From Aquirufa antheringensis (GTDB taxonomy: Bacteria > Bacteroidota > Bacteroidia > Cytophagales > Spirosomataceae), in the NCBI RefSeq assembly GCF_004307425.1, contig NZ_SEWZ01000003.1, positions 372,001 through 436,000 on the forward strand: a DNA stretch of 64,000 nucleotides, written 5' to 3'. A program made the position numbers and the translations under genes. This document shows, piece by piece, positions 63,802 through 64,000 of this stretch (within the stretch, counting starts at the first letter, position 1; each line of letters opens with the position of its first letter). The notes beneath the pieces are model-generated. The model did no database searches, was not told where the DNA came from, and saw only the letters and a list, made by a program, of their open reading frames with translations.

Positions 63802-63923
63802 AATGGTTAATGGTAAATGGTGAATGGTAAATGAATGGTAAGTGGTAAATGGTAAATGGTGAACGAATGCTAAGTGGTAAATGGTGAATGGTGAACGAAT
63901 GCTAAGTGGTAAATGGTGAGTGA
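63802..63923. repeat. Heptanucleotide array, AATGGTA family, after rpoN
   Basis: About 122 bp of 7-bp units (AATGGTA, AATGGTG, AGTGGTA, AATGCTA) with 4-nt spacers AATG or AACG that build a higher-order repeat. The first unit begins at the base after the rpoN stop codon. Confidence 0.9.
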
Positions 63924-63951
63924 GGGGCGGTTTTTTTATCATTTTGTTGAT

Positions 63952-64000
63952 ATGAATTGGACCTTAATTTCTCTATTTTTCGTCCAAAAAAAATGGCCAC
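63952..64000 (+). CDS. Possible start of an unidentified gene, cut by the window end
   Basis: ATG at 63952 opens a frame of 16 residues to the window edge (MNWTLISLFFVQKKWP). It is too short to identify, and no clear promoter or ribosome site decides the start. Confidence 0.25.
   Translation, partial: MNWTLISLFFVQKKWP

Overview
The window looks like a chromosomal segment from a Bacteroidota bacterium, most likely order Cytophagales; placement nearer Aquirufa, Arcicella or Flectobacillus is only a guess. The evidence is a PorP/SprF-type protein, a type IX secretion (T9SS) sorting domain, the DUF4835 and DUF4290 families, Bacteroidota-type promoter elements (TTG about 19 nt before TAnnTTTG/TTCG), few strong Shine-Dalgarno sites, and heavy TTA-Leu codon use.

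Region by region. (1) 1-10.3 kb: the end of an M20 amidohydrolase, a GH78 alpha-L-rhamnosidase, then a tight operon rhaEW-rhaI-rhaB-lutA-lutB-lutC. Together these can release L-rhamnose and take it to dihydroxyacetone phosphate plus lactate, then pyruvate. (2) 10.3-14.3 kb: a glucosaminidase, an SGNH protein, an MBOAT O-acyltransferase and a second SGNH protein, a likely cell-wall or polysaccharide O-acetylation cluster. (3) 14.3-19.1 kb: a two-subunit molybdenum dehydrogenase, an acyltransferase-3 protein and a membrane-anchored AraC regulator. (4) 19.3-28.0 kb, minus strand: seven tightly packed genes for an outer-membrane barrel, a 1159-residue repetitive tail-fibre-like protein, a FISUMP-domain protein, a thioredoxin-like protein and a MacA/MacB-type ABC exporter. 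This is the best candidate for an undescribed surface-fibre export or assembly system. (5) 28.2-30.6 kb: a nagB-like deaminase, a GNAT-fold protein, and a 0.55 kb gene-free hub of repeats, a tRNA-Arg(CCU) gene and a partial copy of that tRNA.

(6) 30.6-48.8 kb: housekeeping genes: hflX, atpG-atpA, an FKBP isomerase, a C-terminal processing protease, an inositol monophosphatase, a small Cys-rich membrane protein, an ABC exporter, bamD, rpoZ, DUF4835, tilS, an OstA-like protein, a T9SS sorting-domain mini-protein, htpG and a PorP/SprF protein. (7) 49.0-54.7 kb: the complete 2-oxoglutarate dehydrogenase operon sucA-sucB-lpdA. (8) 54.9-57.0 kb: a visibly A+T-rich island with a lipoprotein and a secreted M43-type metalloprotease. 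(9) 57.1-63.8 kb: MATE transporter, murA (Asp at the fosfomycin-target Cys position), DUF4290, a diacylglycerol-kinase-family enzyme, asnS and rpoN.

Through the intergenic regions runs a repeat system made of heptanucleotide arrays, several starting exactly at a stop codon, often followed by very short G+C-rich hairpins with three-base loops. No insertion sequence, integrase, CRISPR array or rRNA gene was seen. Statements on function rest on motif reading by eye; no database search was run.
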